From assembly GCA_026225155.1 (NCBI GenBank), contig JAMFSG010000133.1, forward strand, positions 1-24,462: 24,462 bases of DNA. The letters are read 5' to 3'. The translations under genes were made by a program, and so were the position numbers. Below the pieces are notes generated by a model. It made no database searches. It was not told the origin of the DNA and worked only from the letters and a program-made list of their open reading frames with translations. Positions 16,201-22,736 of this stretch are shown one piece after another. Each line of letters begins with the position of its first letter. The first letter of the stretch is position 1. This DNA is from Verrucomicrobiota bacterium (GTDB taxonomy: Bacteria > Verrucomicrobiota > Verrucomicrobiia > Limisphaerales > UBA11358).

Positions 16201-17689
16201 ACAACTTCGCGTGTTTGCCGATGCGGGCGAATATCATGCGCAGCCGGAATGGTGCGAAAATATTCCACATCCCGTCGAACAAACGCGCGGGCAAACCGGC
16301 AGCGGCGATGCTTACAGTCCCGGCTGGTTTGAATTGCCGCTCGCCAAAGGCGCGAACGTCACTTTGACATTGACCGCTGAACAAAGTGGATTTGCTGTCG
16401 CTGAAATCCGAAATCCGAAATCCGAAATCCGAAATTTCGAGGCGCAGCTTGAATTCGCCGCGAAACAATTTGTCGTGCGCCGCGACGAAGGCAAAACGGT
16501 CATCGCCGGTTATCCGTGGTTTTTGGATTGGGGCCGCGATTCGTTGATCTGCGCGCGCGGACTTTTGGCCGCCGGCATGGTTGACGAAGTGAAACAGCTT
16601 TTGCTCACGTTCGCGAAATTTGAAAAAGACGGCACGCTGCCGAACACGATCCACGGCGATGACGTTTCCAATCGCGACACCAGCGACGCGCCGTTGTGGT
16701 TTGCCGTCGTATGCGAAGAATTATTCGCAATTCAAAATTCACTTGCCGCGCCGAAATCGGATGTAGGCGGGAAACTCAAAACTCAAAACTTTTACGCCAC
16801 GCCCGTAGATAAAAATGGCCGAACGCTGCGCGACGTTTTGACAAGCATCGCAGAAAATTATTCGCGCGGCACGCCGAACGGCATCCGCATGGATTCCGAT
16901 TCCGCGCTGATCTGGAGCCCGAGCCATTTCACCTGGATGGACACGAATTATCCCGCCGGCACGCCGCGCGAAGGTTATCCGGTCGAGATCCAAGTTTTGT
17001 GGATTCGTTTGCTTCGACAGTTGGAAAAAATTTCCGCCACCGCCGATCAAAAAAAATGGCGCGACCTCGCCAATCACGCGACGGCGTCGTTTGAAAAATT
17101 ATTCTGGCTCGAAGACAAAGGCTGGTTTGCCGACGTTTTGCTCGGCAGCTCGCGCGTCATCGCGCGCGATGCGATCGTGAGCGACGCGTTGCGCAGCAAT
17201 TGTCTTTTCGCCGTCAGCCTCGGTCTCGTGAACGACGAGCGCGCGAAACGTTGCGTCGCCGCCGCGCAAAAATATCTCGTCGTGCCCGGCGGATTGCGCA
17301 CGCTCGCGCCGCTGCCGGTTTCCGTGCCGCTCGCGATTTTTAGCAACGACGGACGCGCGCTCAACAACCCGGTCGAACCGTATTGGCCGCGCTACGAAGG
17401 CGACGAGGACACGCGCCGCAAACCCGCGTATCACAACGGCACGGCGTGGACGTGGACGTTCCCGACGTTTTGCGAAGCGCTCGCGCGCGTCTGGAATTTT
17501 TCGCCGGAAGCCGTCGCGGCGGCGAAAAGTTATTTGCTTAGCGCGGAAAAAACTTTGAGCGAAGGCTGCCTCGGCCAGATCCCGGAAATCCTCGACGGCG
17601 ACGCCCCGCACACGCAACGCGGCTGCGACGCGCAAGCGTGGGGCGTGACGGAAACGTTGCGCGTGTGGAGAATGTTGGCGGAATCATAA
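13277..17689 (+). CDS. Bifunctional glycogen debranching enzyme (GH13 glucanotransferase-like + GH133 amylo-1,6-glucosidase)
   Basis: A 1470-residue cytoplasmic enzyme for glycogen or malto-oligosaccharide breakdown. The GH13 part (about 190-560) has FIDIVINHTGWG (N276-H277), nucleophile D345 (GFRCDAG), acid/base E374 (FLLEGLGG) and D433 (ETHDNA), a complete catalytic set. A long beta-rich middle follows. The C-terminal GH133/GDE_C part starts near FVVRRDEGKTVIAGYPWFLDWGRDS (residues about 1067-1089). It holds NTIHGDDVSNRDTSDAPLWF, SHFTWMDTN (D1222) and EPYWPRYEGDEDTRRKPAYHNG. The transferase-plus-glucosidase layout is that of eukaryotic-type debranchers rather than bacterial GlgX. Residues 1-190 look like a beta-sandwich sugar-binding module. 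Six heptamer repeat tracts interrupt linkers and loops. The gene has a GTG start and no ribosome binding site. The stop lies 3 bases from the convergent ECF gene. Confidence 0.88.
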   Translation: MEPLNPTMFPAPGERTLRFVGDKILFKITTGNNSGAARESQRAAGSLPEEKNLRAFLRTNLGRAAARRREIIFAHAGEAVVADSSWRDLPMQKTVDGWQIELPLAEVGYFKAKAYLLDEKNWQHWPDGSDVGISVHPNFARTANTIYCAFTRLFGATKNLASTADEKLEAQLKLLEALGYATLPPSGKFRDLTKQLPHIVTKLGCKIIHLLPVHPTPTTYARFGRNGSPYASLDLTAVDPALVEFDKRTTGIDQFCELTYAAHSLGARVFIDIVINHTGWGSTLQENHPEFFLKKSDGEFESPGAWGTVWEDLVELEQHDVKLWDVIADSLIIWCQRGVDGFRCDAGYKIPAPAWQYIVARVQEEFSETIFLLEGLGGSWDATELLLTEGGMQWAYSELFQNYSGKEVAWYLDYANRQNERVGSYVHYSETHDNARLAEKSRKWSLLRNSLCALTSPNGGFGFTCGVEWLAAEKIRVHGNTGLNWDSADNIVPELAQLNELISNHPCFFDGAKLTRLSAPDSPIYALLRESAEGKDSVLILVNTDIVSSNQFAFSTKDSKISILDFHFALVGRLNPLLDRQSGEIVFPLAAGGALCLAPTEKPVGLSGENYRRARAQAAWAIESLSKIIAAETIDGLDWQWLAQKVDASPKNFLAAVSEFAARDAKIPFAKILSEVEAQKIFPRVVEWTLLDARRVTLVPPDHWLLIQDSTPFRATLKNQNPESRIQNPTIHVQSIAVGNLHIACFPPRENGDAELILERYATTSQKVSATIHFLAAEPTIPTSNSHLPSADSLVLLTNGIGGMARLCVDLGRVNSKYDCALGANLNPTVPVDRHVFVKRIRIWVNADGFLSALDFKNLVAFNAGSPAVWQFIANAGDGRTVEIELRAEMLDGKNTTVFQFSRPTEKLAQGKQLPADADVRLTVRVDIEDRNFHSETKRNGGADFHFASNCREMKNEKLKIKNDGGFEFTPATDRQLRVFADAGEYHAQPEWCENIPHPVEQTRGQTGSGDAYSPGWFELPLAKGANVTLTLTAEQSGFAVAEIRNPKSEIRNFEAQLEFAAKQFVVRRDEGKTVIAGYPWFLDWGRDSLICARGLLAAGMVDEVKQLLLTFAKFEKDGTLPNTIHGDDVSNRDTSDAPLWFAVVCEELFAIQNSLAAPKSDVGGKLKTQNFYATPVDKNGRTLRDVLTSIAENYSRGTPNGIRMDSDSALIWSPSHFTWMDTNYPAGTPREGYPVEIQVLWIRLLRQLEKISATADQKKWRDLANHATASFEKLFWLEDKGWFADVLLGSSRVIARDAIVSDALRSNCLFAVSLGLVNDERAKRCVAAAQKYLVVPGGLRTLAPLPVSVPLAIFSNDGRALNNPVEPYWPRYEGDEDTRRKPAYHNGTAWTWTFPTFCEALARVWNFSPEAVAAAKSYLLSAEKTLSEGCLGQIPEILDGDAPHTQRGCDAQAWGVTETLRVWRMLAES
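15435..15462 (+). repeat. Heptamer tandem repeat (AGAATCC)x4 inside the debranching gene
   Basis: Four perfect AGAATCC copies. They encode a polar Asn/Pro/Glu/Ser-rich stretch near residues 720-729, in the middle beta-rich region. Confidence 0.9.
15620..15654 (+). repeat. Degenerate heptamer repeat (CCAACTY / CCATCTG) inside the debranching gene
   Basis: Successive heptamers are CCAACTT, CCAACTC, CCATCTG, CCATCTG and CCGATTC. They encode TSNSHLPSADS, a linker-like peptide around residues 783-793. Confidence 0.8.
16138..16165 (+). repeat. Heptamer repeat (GAAAAAT x2, TAAAAAT x2) inside the debranching gene
   Basis: Two GAAAAAT copies are followed directly by two TAAAAAT copies. They encode the Lys/Asn-rich MKNEKLKIKND stretch near residues 954-964, starkly more A/T-rich than the surrounding coding sequence. 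Confidence 0.88.
16403..16430 (+). repeat. Heptamer tandem repeat (GAAATCC)x4 inside the debranching gene
   Basis: Four perfect GAAATCC copies plus a decayed fifth (GAAATTT). They encode EIRNPKSEIRNFE, the linker just before the GH133 domain (residues 1043-1055). Confidence 0.9.
16723..16792 (+). repeat. Two further heptamer tracts (ATTCNNN x3; AAACTCA x2 + AAACTTT) inside the GH133 region
   Basis: Bases 16723-16743 read ATTCGCA, ATTCAAA, ATTCACT. Bases 16772-16792 read AAACTCA, AAACTCA, AAACTTT. They lie in one loop (about residues 1149-1172) between the conserved CEELF helix and the GRTLRDVL helix, so the loop seems to tolerate repeated insertion. Confidence 0.8.
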
Positions 17690-17692
17690 ACT

Positions 17693-19570
17693 CTATTGCG
17701 GAGTTATTAATCGCGGTTGAGCATAAAAGGTCGTGTGAATATTTGGAACGATGGCGAAAGTCAGTTTAGCTGGTTTTACATCAATTGATGTGAGTGAATT
17801 TTCCCCTGTCCATGACATAAAATGTCCTTCTCGGAAATTGTATCTTCCCCAACTGCTACCGCCGGCATTCATCTTTCGCCCTTGCTCGTCCATTGCACTG
17901 ACAAATTTTAGCGCAATATCCGTCCGATTGGTTGGTATGTTGACGTCTAAATAATAACCATCCCATGCAACCGTCACCGGAACATCGAAAACATTGGTGG
18001 TAATCGTGGTTGATAATTTTGGAAAGGCCATCGTCGCCAAACTTCCATCTGGAAAATTTGATTCCGGCTCAAAATCCATATCCAGTTTCCAAACGTAATC
18101 CGGGTCAAGACTGCGGTGGCTTTGAAGATTCGAGTTCCAATTGCCACTGGCATCTTTTACGTAAGTGTAAGTCGCCGTCCAATTCGTTTGTAAAACTCCA
18201 TTGTCAAATATTTCGGTCGGCACATTCACAATATGGTTCCAAATGTCATTGGTATAATTCGGAACAGTTCCAACAGTGATTTCATCCAGCACAAAATTCA
18301 TTCCGTCAACGATGTTAGTGACGGGCGTGGAACTGGCCGTCCATTTTAAATTTTGCGAGGTTGCGGGATTTTTGATTTTGAATTCCGCTTCTTTTTCCCA
18401 TGAATCATAACGTTTGCCATCCTCGCGTTTCTCAATCCGAAGCCAAAGCCACCGCGAGTCACGCGGAAACATACTGGTTTCAACATAACCATAATAACCA
18501 TCTGAAATCTTTTTGAAGTTGTTTGGGATAAATTCCTCAACGTATTCAATGCCATGCTCCCCACGAAGAACGCATCGGAATTGACGGTAAAAAGCCGGTT
18601 TCACCAACGCATGATTTTCCGGGTCTTTGCTGGCAAGTTTGAATTCAACAATTAACTCATCATGTTCTGGCCAACTCCAAATATTCTTTTTTTCCCCGTG
18701 CACGAATTTATGTGTATCGCCAAATGAAATTTGATTTATGGTCAGTCGCGACCCATCGGGCAATTCTTGCTTTAGAATTGAATTCCATTGCACGTAAGTT
18801 TTATTCGCAACCATTGTCGTCGTTCCCGCCGCGAGCAATACAACTGCGCCCGCAATGATTGCTGTTTTCGCTTTTGTCCATGCCATAATTTTCAATGCTC
18901 CTTTGATGATGGTTAAAGTTGAACCGCTCGCCGCTGCGCCTTTGGCAACCGCCATAGCCGTCACGGTTTTTGTCAGCGCAACGGGTGCGGCTTGAATCGA
19001 ATTGGCAGAAACGGCTCCGGCGAAAATTGCTGCCGTCAGCGTCACGCCGCGTTTGGAAAAATGGTTGCGCAATTTTTCCACGGCACGCGTGATGCGTTTG
19101 CGCGCGGCGTCTTCATTCGTGCCCAAGGCGGTGCCGACTTCGGCGAAAGTTTTGTTTTCAAAATAGCGCAGCAGCACGGCGTCGCGATCCGGGCCGCCGA
19201 GTTTCGCCATCGCTTCGTCCAGATGCGGCGCGATCTGTTCCCACGCAAAATTGTCAGCGGCGGTCGTTTCCATTTCGGCGGCTTGTTGTTCGCGGTGTTG
19301 GCGGCGGCGCTGGATTTTCAACGCATCGGCGGCGGCAAAGTGCGTTGTCCGATAAAGCCAGCCGGTCAAGATCGTTTCCGGGCGCAGCGTGTGCGCCTTG
19401 CGCGCGAGGATGATGAACACGGCTTGCGCGATCTCCTCGGCCAGATGCGGGTCGCGCACCTGTCGCACGGCGGCAGAATAAACGAGGCCGAGATGACGTT
19501 CCACGAGCGCGGCAAAAGCCGTCTCGGAACCGTCCGCCGCGAACCCCCGCAAAAGTTCAAAGTCATCCAT
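17693..19570 (-). CDS. ECF-type RNA polymerase sigma factor with membrane segment and long C-terminal domain
   Basis: Residues 5-90 are sigma region 2 (AFAALVERHLGLVYSAAVRQVRDPHLAEEIAQAVFIILARKA) and 110-175 region 4 (LGGPDRDAVLLRYFENKTFAEVGTALGTNEDAARKRITRAVEKL), which binds the -35 element. A hydrophobic Ala-rich stretch follows (177-200), then a clear membrane segment at about 236-255 (TAIIAGAVVLLAAG). The 370-residue C-terminal region is beta-rich with many Trp, Asn and Thr. If the segment is inserted, that region would lie outside the cytoplasm and could act as a built-in sensor or anti-sigma part; this is inference. No separate anti-sigma gene is adjacent. The C-terminal portion is visibly more A/T-rich than the sigma portion. 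The ATG at 19570 is chosen over a GTG one codon earlier. Confidence 0.88.
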   Translation of the reverse strand: MDDFELLRGFAADGSETAFAALVERHLGLVYSAAVRQVRDPHLAEEIAQAVFIILARKAHTLRPETILTGWLYRTTHFAAADALKIQRRRQHREQQAAEMETTAADNFAWEQIAPHLDEAMAKLGGPDRDAVLLRYFENKTFAEVGTALGTNEDAARKRITRAVEKLRNHFSKRGVTLTAAIFAGAVSANSIQAAPVALTKTVTAMAVAKGAAASGSTLTIIKGALKIMAWTKAKTAIIAGAVVLLAAGTTTMVANKTYVQWNSILKQELPDGSRLTINQISFGDTHKFVHGEKKNIWSWPEHDELIVEFKLASKDPENHALVKPAFYRQFRCVLRGEHGIEYVEEFIPNNFKKISDGYYGYVETSMFPRDSRWLWLRIEKREDGKRYDSWEKEAEFKIKNPATSQNLKWTASSTPVTNIVDGMNFVLDEITVGTVPNYTNDIWNHIVNVPTEIFDNGVLQTNWTATYTYVKDASGNWNSNLQSHRSLDPDYVWKLDMDFEPESNFPDGSLATMAFPKLSTTITTNVFDVPVTVAWDGYYLDVNIPTNRTDIALKFVSAMDEQGRKMNAGGSSWGRYNFREGHFMSWTGENSLTSIDVKPAKLTFAIVPNIHTTFYAQPRLITPQ

Positions 19571-19576
19571 CACGCA

Positions 19577-19606
19577 AATCTATGAGTAAATGGACGCCGA
19601 TGGCAA
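19577..19606 (-). promoter_or_regulatory. Putative promoter of the ECF sigma gene
   Basis: Read on the minus strand: TTGCCA (19606-19601), 18 bases, TAGATT (19582-19577), then 6 bases to the ATG. TAGATT is the same word found 8 bases before hisI. It implies a transcript with almost no leader. Confidence 0.45.
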
Positions 19607-19620
19607 AACCGGACATTTTT

Positions 19621-19700
19621 ATTTGCGATTTTGGATTAACAATTTACGCAGCAACCGGCTTTACGCGCGTAGATCGTAAATCGCATATCGTAAATTCCTA
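19621..19700. repeat. Heptamer-phased repeats upstream of rfaE2
   Basis: Bases 19673-19700 read ATCGTAA, ATCGCAT, ATCGTAA, ATTCCTA. Bases 19621-19648 show a weaker seven-base phase (ATTTGCG, ATTTTGG, ATTAACA, ATTTACG). This is the same type of tract as inside the debranching gene. It lies between the divergent ECF and rfaE2 promoters and argues that this stretch is not coding. Confidence 0.7.
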
Positions 19701-19702
19701 CA

Positions 19703-19730
19703 TTGCCAACTTGAGGTGTCTGCATGAAAA
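19703..19730 (+). promoter_or_regulatory. Putative rfaE2 promoter
   Basis: TTGCCA (19703-19708), 16 bases, TGAAAA (19725-19730), then 7 bases to the GTG at 19738. This is a weak match alone, but it repeats the close -10-to-start spacing seen at other genes here. Confidence 0.3.
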
Positions 19731-19737
19731 TCAGGCC

Positions 19738-20223
19738 GTGAATTTCCGCGACAAAATCATCGCTTGGGACAAATTATTGGAATGGCGCAAAAAATTTCGC
19801 GCGACCGGCAAAAAACTTGTCGTCACGAATGGCTGCTTCGATATTTTACACCTCGGCCATGTGACGTATCTGGAAAATGCGCGCAATTTTGGCGACGCAC
19901 TGCTCGTCGGCATCAACAGTGACGCCGCGACACGGCAATTGAAAGGCCCGACGCGTCCGGTCAATTCCGAAACGGATCGCGCATCGGTTCTCGCCGCATT
20001 ACAAAGCCTCGATGGCGTCTGCATTTTTGACGATAAGTTGGCCACAAAATTTCTCGCCGCCGCGCAGCCGGACATTTATGTCAAAGGCGGCGATTACACT
20101 TTGGAGACGTTGAACCAAGACGAGCGGCGCGCGGTGGAATCAGCGGGCGGAAAAATTATTTTGGTTCCATTCGTTCCCGGCAAATCCACGACGTCGTTGC
20201 TGGAAAAAATCTCCAAGCTCTGA
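19738..20223 (+). CDS. rfaE2: D-glycero-beta-D-manno-heptose 1-phosphate adenylyltransferase (HldE C-domain type)
   Basis: Adds AMP to heptose 1-phosphate to give ADP-heptose for lipopolysaccharide core or other glycans. It is a stand-alone 161-residue nucleotidyltransferase. Motifs are VVTNGCFDILHLGHVTYLENAR with the HxGH active site H38-L-G-H41, GINSDAATRQLKGPTRPVN, the RASVLAAL turn, and DIYVKGGDYT. The kinase half (HldA/RfaE1) is not fused and not in the window. The start is the GTG at 19738, which gives the usual family N-terminus (NFRDKIIAWDKLLEWR). Longer frames reach back to 19582 but run through heptamer repeats and the ECF promoter. The glycosyltransferase gene begins 15 bases after the stop, so they form a two-gene unit. 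Confidence 0.92.
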   Translation: MNFRDKIIAWDKLLEWRKKFRATGKKLVVTNGCFDILHLGHVTYLENARNFGDALLVGINSDAATRQLKGPTRPVNSETDRASVLAALQSLDGVCIFDDKLATKFLAAAQPDIYVKGGDYTLETLNQDERRAVESAGGKIILVPFVPGKSTTSLLEKISKL

Positions 20224-20238
20224 TCTGCAAAATCATTC

Positions 20239-21342
20239 ATGCGCTTCTTGATGCTCAACTGGCGTGACCCGAAAAATCCTTTGGCGGGCGGCGCGGAACG
20301 CGTGACGCTGGCTTATCTGAAGGCGTTGGCAGAACGCGGCCACGAAGTTTTCTGGTTCGCGAATGATTTTCCCGGCGCGGCGCGCGAGGAAATTATTGAA
20401 GGCATTAAAATCATTCGCGGCGGCGGCAAAGGCACTTCGATTTTGGCGGCGCGAAAATGGCAGCGCGCACAGGAAAAATTTGATCTCGTGATGGACCAAC
20501 ATCACGGCCTCGCATGGTTCGCGCCGTGGTGGAGCGGAACTAATTCCGTTGCTTACATCCACGAAGTGCTCGGCCCGATTTGGGATTCTTTTTATCCCTG
20601 GCCGTGGAACGTCATCGGAAAATTTCAGGAACGCTGGACGCACTGGCTTTATCGCAATGCGCCATTTTGGACGGCCAGCACGGATACGCGAAATTCATTG
20701 CAAGCGCATGGTGTCCGCAGCGTCAAAATCATTCCTTACGGAGTTCACACCGTCGCGCTCGTCAATCTGCCGAATAAACCGTTGGAATTGCCGTTGCGGC
20801 TGGTGGTGGTTTCGCGGCTCGCGCCCAACAAACGGATTGATCATGCGGTGCGCGTGGTAAAATGTTTGGCGGAAAAAAATGTCCCGGCACAACTCACCAT
20901 CGTCGGCGGCGGCGAAACGGAAAAACAATTGCGTCAACTGGCGGATGAATTGAACATCAGCGACCGCGTCACTTTTGCCGGGCTATTATCGGAGACAGAA
21001 AAAGATGCGCAACTGCAACGCGCGCATTTTCTCATCCACACTTCCCTGCGCGAAGGCTGGGGCTTGAATGTGATCGAGGCCAACGCGATGGGCACGCCGG
21101 CGGCGGTTTATCCGGTCGCCGGGCTGGTGGAATCCACGTTGCATGATGAAACGGGAATCGTGGCAAAAACGGAAACGCCGGAAGCTGTCGCCGGCGCGTT
21201 GGTGGAAATTTTCAATTCACCAGAAAAATACGAACGGCTGCGCGTGAATGCGTGGAACCGTTCCAAAACATTTCACTGGAATCAAGTTTTGCCGCTCGCG
21301 TGCGACTGGCTGGAGCAGCAGGCACGAAAAAACTCAAAGTGA
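20239..21342 (+). CDS. GT4-family glycosyltransferase
   Basis: Transfers a sugar from a nucleotide donor, probably onto a surface glycan or LPS. The protein has 367 residues and a GT-B fold. The N-terminal half has the donor-side Gly-rich loop (NPLAGGAERVTLAYLKALAERGHEV). The C-terminal half has LVVVSRLAPNKRIDHAVRVVKCL, LTIVGGGETEKQLRQLA and the retaining-enzyme EX7E motif E272-GWGLNVI-E280. There is no membrane segment. Being next to rfaE2 suggests a heptosyltransferase-like or core-sugar role, but GT4 specificity cannot be read from sequence, and it is not of the GT9 type used by classical heptosyltransferases WaaC/F. It is co-directional with rfaE2 and convergent with the transaldolase. 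Confidence 0.88.
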   Translation: MRFLMLNWRDPKNPLAGGAERVTLAYLKALAERGHEVFWFANDFPGAAREEIIEGIKIIRGGGKGTSILAARKWQRAQEKFDLVMDQHHGLAWFAPWWSGTNSVAYIHEVLGPIWDSFYPWPWNVIGKFQERWTHWLYRNAPFWTASTDTRNSLQAHGVRSVKIIPYGVHTVALVNLPNKPLELPLRLVVVSRLAPNKRIDHAVRVVKCLAEKNVPAQLTIVGGGETEKQLRQLADELNISDRVTFAGLLSETEKDAQLQRAHFLIHTSLREGWGLNVIEANAMGTPAAVYPVAGLVESTLHDETGIVAKTETPEAVAGALVEIFNSPEKYERLRVNAWNRSKTFHWNQVLPLACDWLEQQARKNSK

Positions 21343-21368
21343 TTTTCGCCAAAGCAACGAACCGCCAT

Positions 21369-21442
21369 CCGGGAATGTCAGCATCCTGCTGGCAGATGAA
21401 AATGTTGTGGCGGCTGAAACGCCGGCAGGATGCCGGCGCTCC
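21369..21442. repeat. Composite two-palindrome repeat, copy 1
   Basis: CCGGGA, then a palindrome GTCAGCA-TCC-TGCTGGC (one mismatch), GATG, about 25 bases, then GCCGGCA-GGA-TGCCGGC and CGCTCC. Copy 2 at 24075-24147 has the same order, and 24 bases (21419-21442) are identical to 24124-24147. It fills the gap between the convergent glycosyltransferase and transaldolase genes and may serve as a two-way terminator. Confidence 0.8.
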
Positions 21443-21447
21443 GGCGG

Positions 21448-22170
21448 TCAAAGTGAAAAGCCGGCGGCTTTCGCGTCGTTGGCGAACATCTTCACCGTGT
21501 CGAGCGAAAGTTCGCCGAGATCTTGTCCGGCCATTTTAATCGCCTTGCCCAGAATATCGTGCGGCACAGTGACGATGTGCGCGCCGCAATCGTTCGCCTG
21601 AAAAATGTTCAGCACTTCGCGCACGCTGGCCCAAAGCAGTTCCGCCTGCGGCAAACCGGCGAGAATTTTTTTGCTTTCAGTCATGATGCCGACGGGATCA
21701 ACGCCCGTGTCCGCGATGCGTCCGGCGAAAACGGAAACGACGGCGGGAACTTTCGGATTCAACGCGGCGGCGACGCCTTTGACTTGATCCAGCGTAAGAA
21801 TCGCGGTCACGTTGAGTTTCACACCTTCGTTCGCCAATTCTTTGATGAGCGGCAACGAAGATTCATTGCGCGTGTTGGTGATGGGGATTTTGACGTAAAC
21901 ATTTTTCGCCCAGCCGTTGATCTTCAATCCCTGCCGTTTCATTTCGGCGAACTCGTCGGAAAAAACTTCGAGCGACAGCGGCTTCTCCGTGATGCTTTGC
22001 AAAATATCGCGCGCGAACGCCTCAAAATCCGTCAACCCGGCTTTGCGCATGAGCGTCGGATTCGTCGTCAACCCTTGGATCAGCGGATTGGCGTTCAGTT
22101 CCAACATGCCTTTTTTATCGGCGCCATCGGCAAAGATTTTTACCTGCAAGTCTTTCAGCGTTCGCTTCAT
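21448..22170 (-). CDS. Transaldolase family protein (TalC / fructose-6-phosphate aldolase-like)
   Basis: A class I aldolase-fold enzyme of 240 residues, the length of the short TalC/FSA-like group rather than the about 320-residue TalB. Visible signatures: KIFADGAD near the start, LTTNPTL (34-40), E68 in LEVF, Schiff-base lysine K94 in VYVKIPIT, then LNVTAILTLDQV and SVFAGRIADTGVDP. Transaldolase interconverts sedoheptulose 7-phosphate and other sugar phosphates, and sedoheptulose 7-phosphate is the GmhA substrate, so it could feed or drain the heptose route encoded just upstream. The start codon overlaps the gmhB stop (ATGA). It is the last gene of the minus-strand unit. Fructose-6-phosphate aldolase activity is the main alternative. 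Confidence 0.85.
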   Translation of the reverse strand: MKRTLKDLQVKIFADGADKKGMLELNANPLIQGLTTNPTLMRKAGLTDFEAFARDILQSITEKPLSLEVFSDEFAEMKRQGLKINGWAKNVYVKIPITNTRNESSLPLIKELANEGVKLNVTAILTLDQVKGVAAALNPKVPAVVSVFAGRIADTGVDPVGIMTESKKILAGLPQAELLWASVREVLNIFQANDCGAHIVTVPHDILGKAIKMAGQDLGELSLDTVKMFANDAKAAGFSL

Positions 22171-22736
22171 AAATTTTTTGAATGAGCGATTATTATGTCC
22201 GCAGCCTCGGCCAGATTGCGAGCCGAAAAATCCGGTTTTTGTTTCAATTGCTCGACGTAATTGCCCTCGATAAAAATTGTCCGGCAACCGGCGGCGTGGC
22301 CGCAATCCACATCGCGCCAGCGGTCGCCGACCATCCAGCTTTGCGCGAGGTCAATGTTCAATTCCTTCGCCGCGCGCAAAAGCATTCCCGGTTTCGGCTT
22401 GCGACAATCGCAATCGGACGCGCCGCGACCGGGATGAAAGCAAATTTCGATGCGGTCGAGCTGAATCACTTTTTCCATCTGCGCGTTCATCGCTTCGACC
22501 AGTTCGCGCGGAACAATGCCACGGCCGACATCCGGCTGGTTCGTGGCGACAACGAGCAAAAATCCGGCGACTTTCAATTTCGCGCACGCTTCCGGCACGC
22601 CGGGCAAAATCTCAAAATCGCCCAAGCTCATCGGCGGAAACGGCAGGCCATCGCGCGTGATGGCACGGTTGATGACGCCGTCGCGATCGAGAAAAACGGC
22701 GCGTTTGAAAATGGGATTGGCAGCGGGCGATTTCAC
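22167..22736 (-). CDS. gmhB: D-glycero-D-manno-heptose 1,7-bisphosphate 7-phosphatase GmhB
   Basis: A HAD-superfamily phosphatase that removes the 7-phosphate of heptose bisphosphate before nucleotide activation. It has 189 residues. Motif I is FLDRDGVIN (nucleophile D17, acid/base D19). Motif II is VVATNQPDVGRG (T65). A zinc loop has C99-x-H101-x7-C109-x-C111 followed by RKPKPGM, and motif III/IV is WMVGDRWRDVDCGHAAG (D138). The full zinc loop marks GmhB rather than histidinol phosphatase. It starts with GTG overlapping the stop of the unknown 229-residue gene (GTGA) and ends overlapping the transaldolase start. Anomer preference (beta for ADP-heptose, alpha for GDP-heptose) cannot be decided here. 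Confidence 0.93.
   Translation of the reverse strand: MKSPAANPIFKRAVFLDRDGVINRAITRDGLPFPPMSLGDFEILPGVPEACAKLKVAGFLLVVATNQPDVGRGIVPRELVEAMNAQMEKVIQLDRIEICFHPGRGASDCDCRKPKPGMLLRAAKELNIDLAQSWMVGDRWRDVDCGHAAGCRTIFIEGNYVEQLKQKPDFSARNLAEAADIIIAHSKNL

Noticed and set aside
19582..19737. N-terminal extension of rfaE2 by 52 residues
   Set aside because: It runs through heptamer repeats and the divergent ECF promoter, and family members begin at the NFRDKI-type segment.
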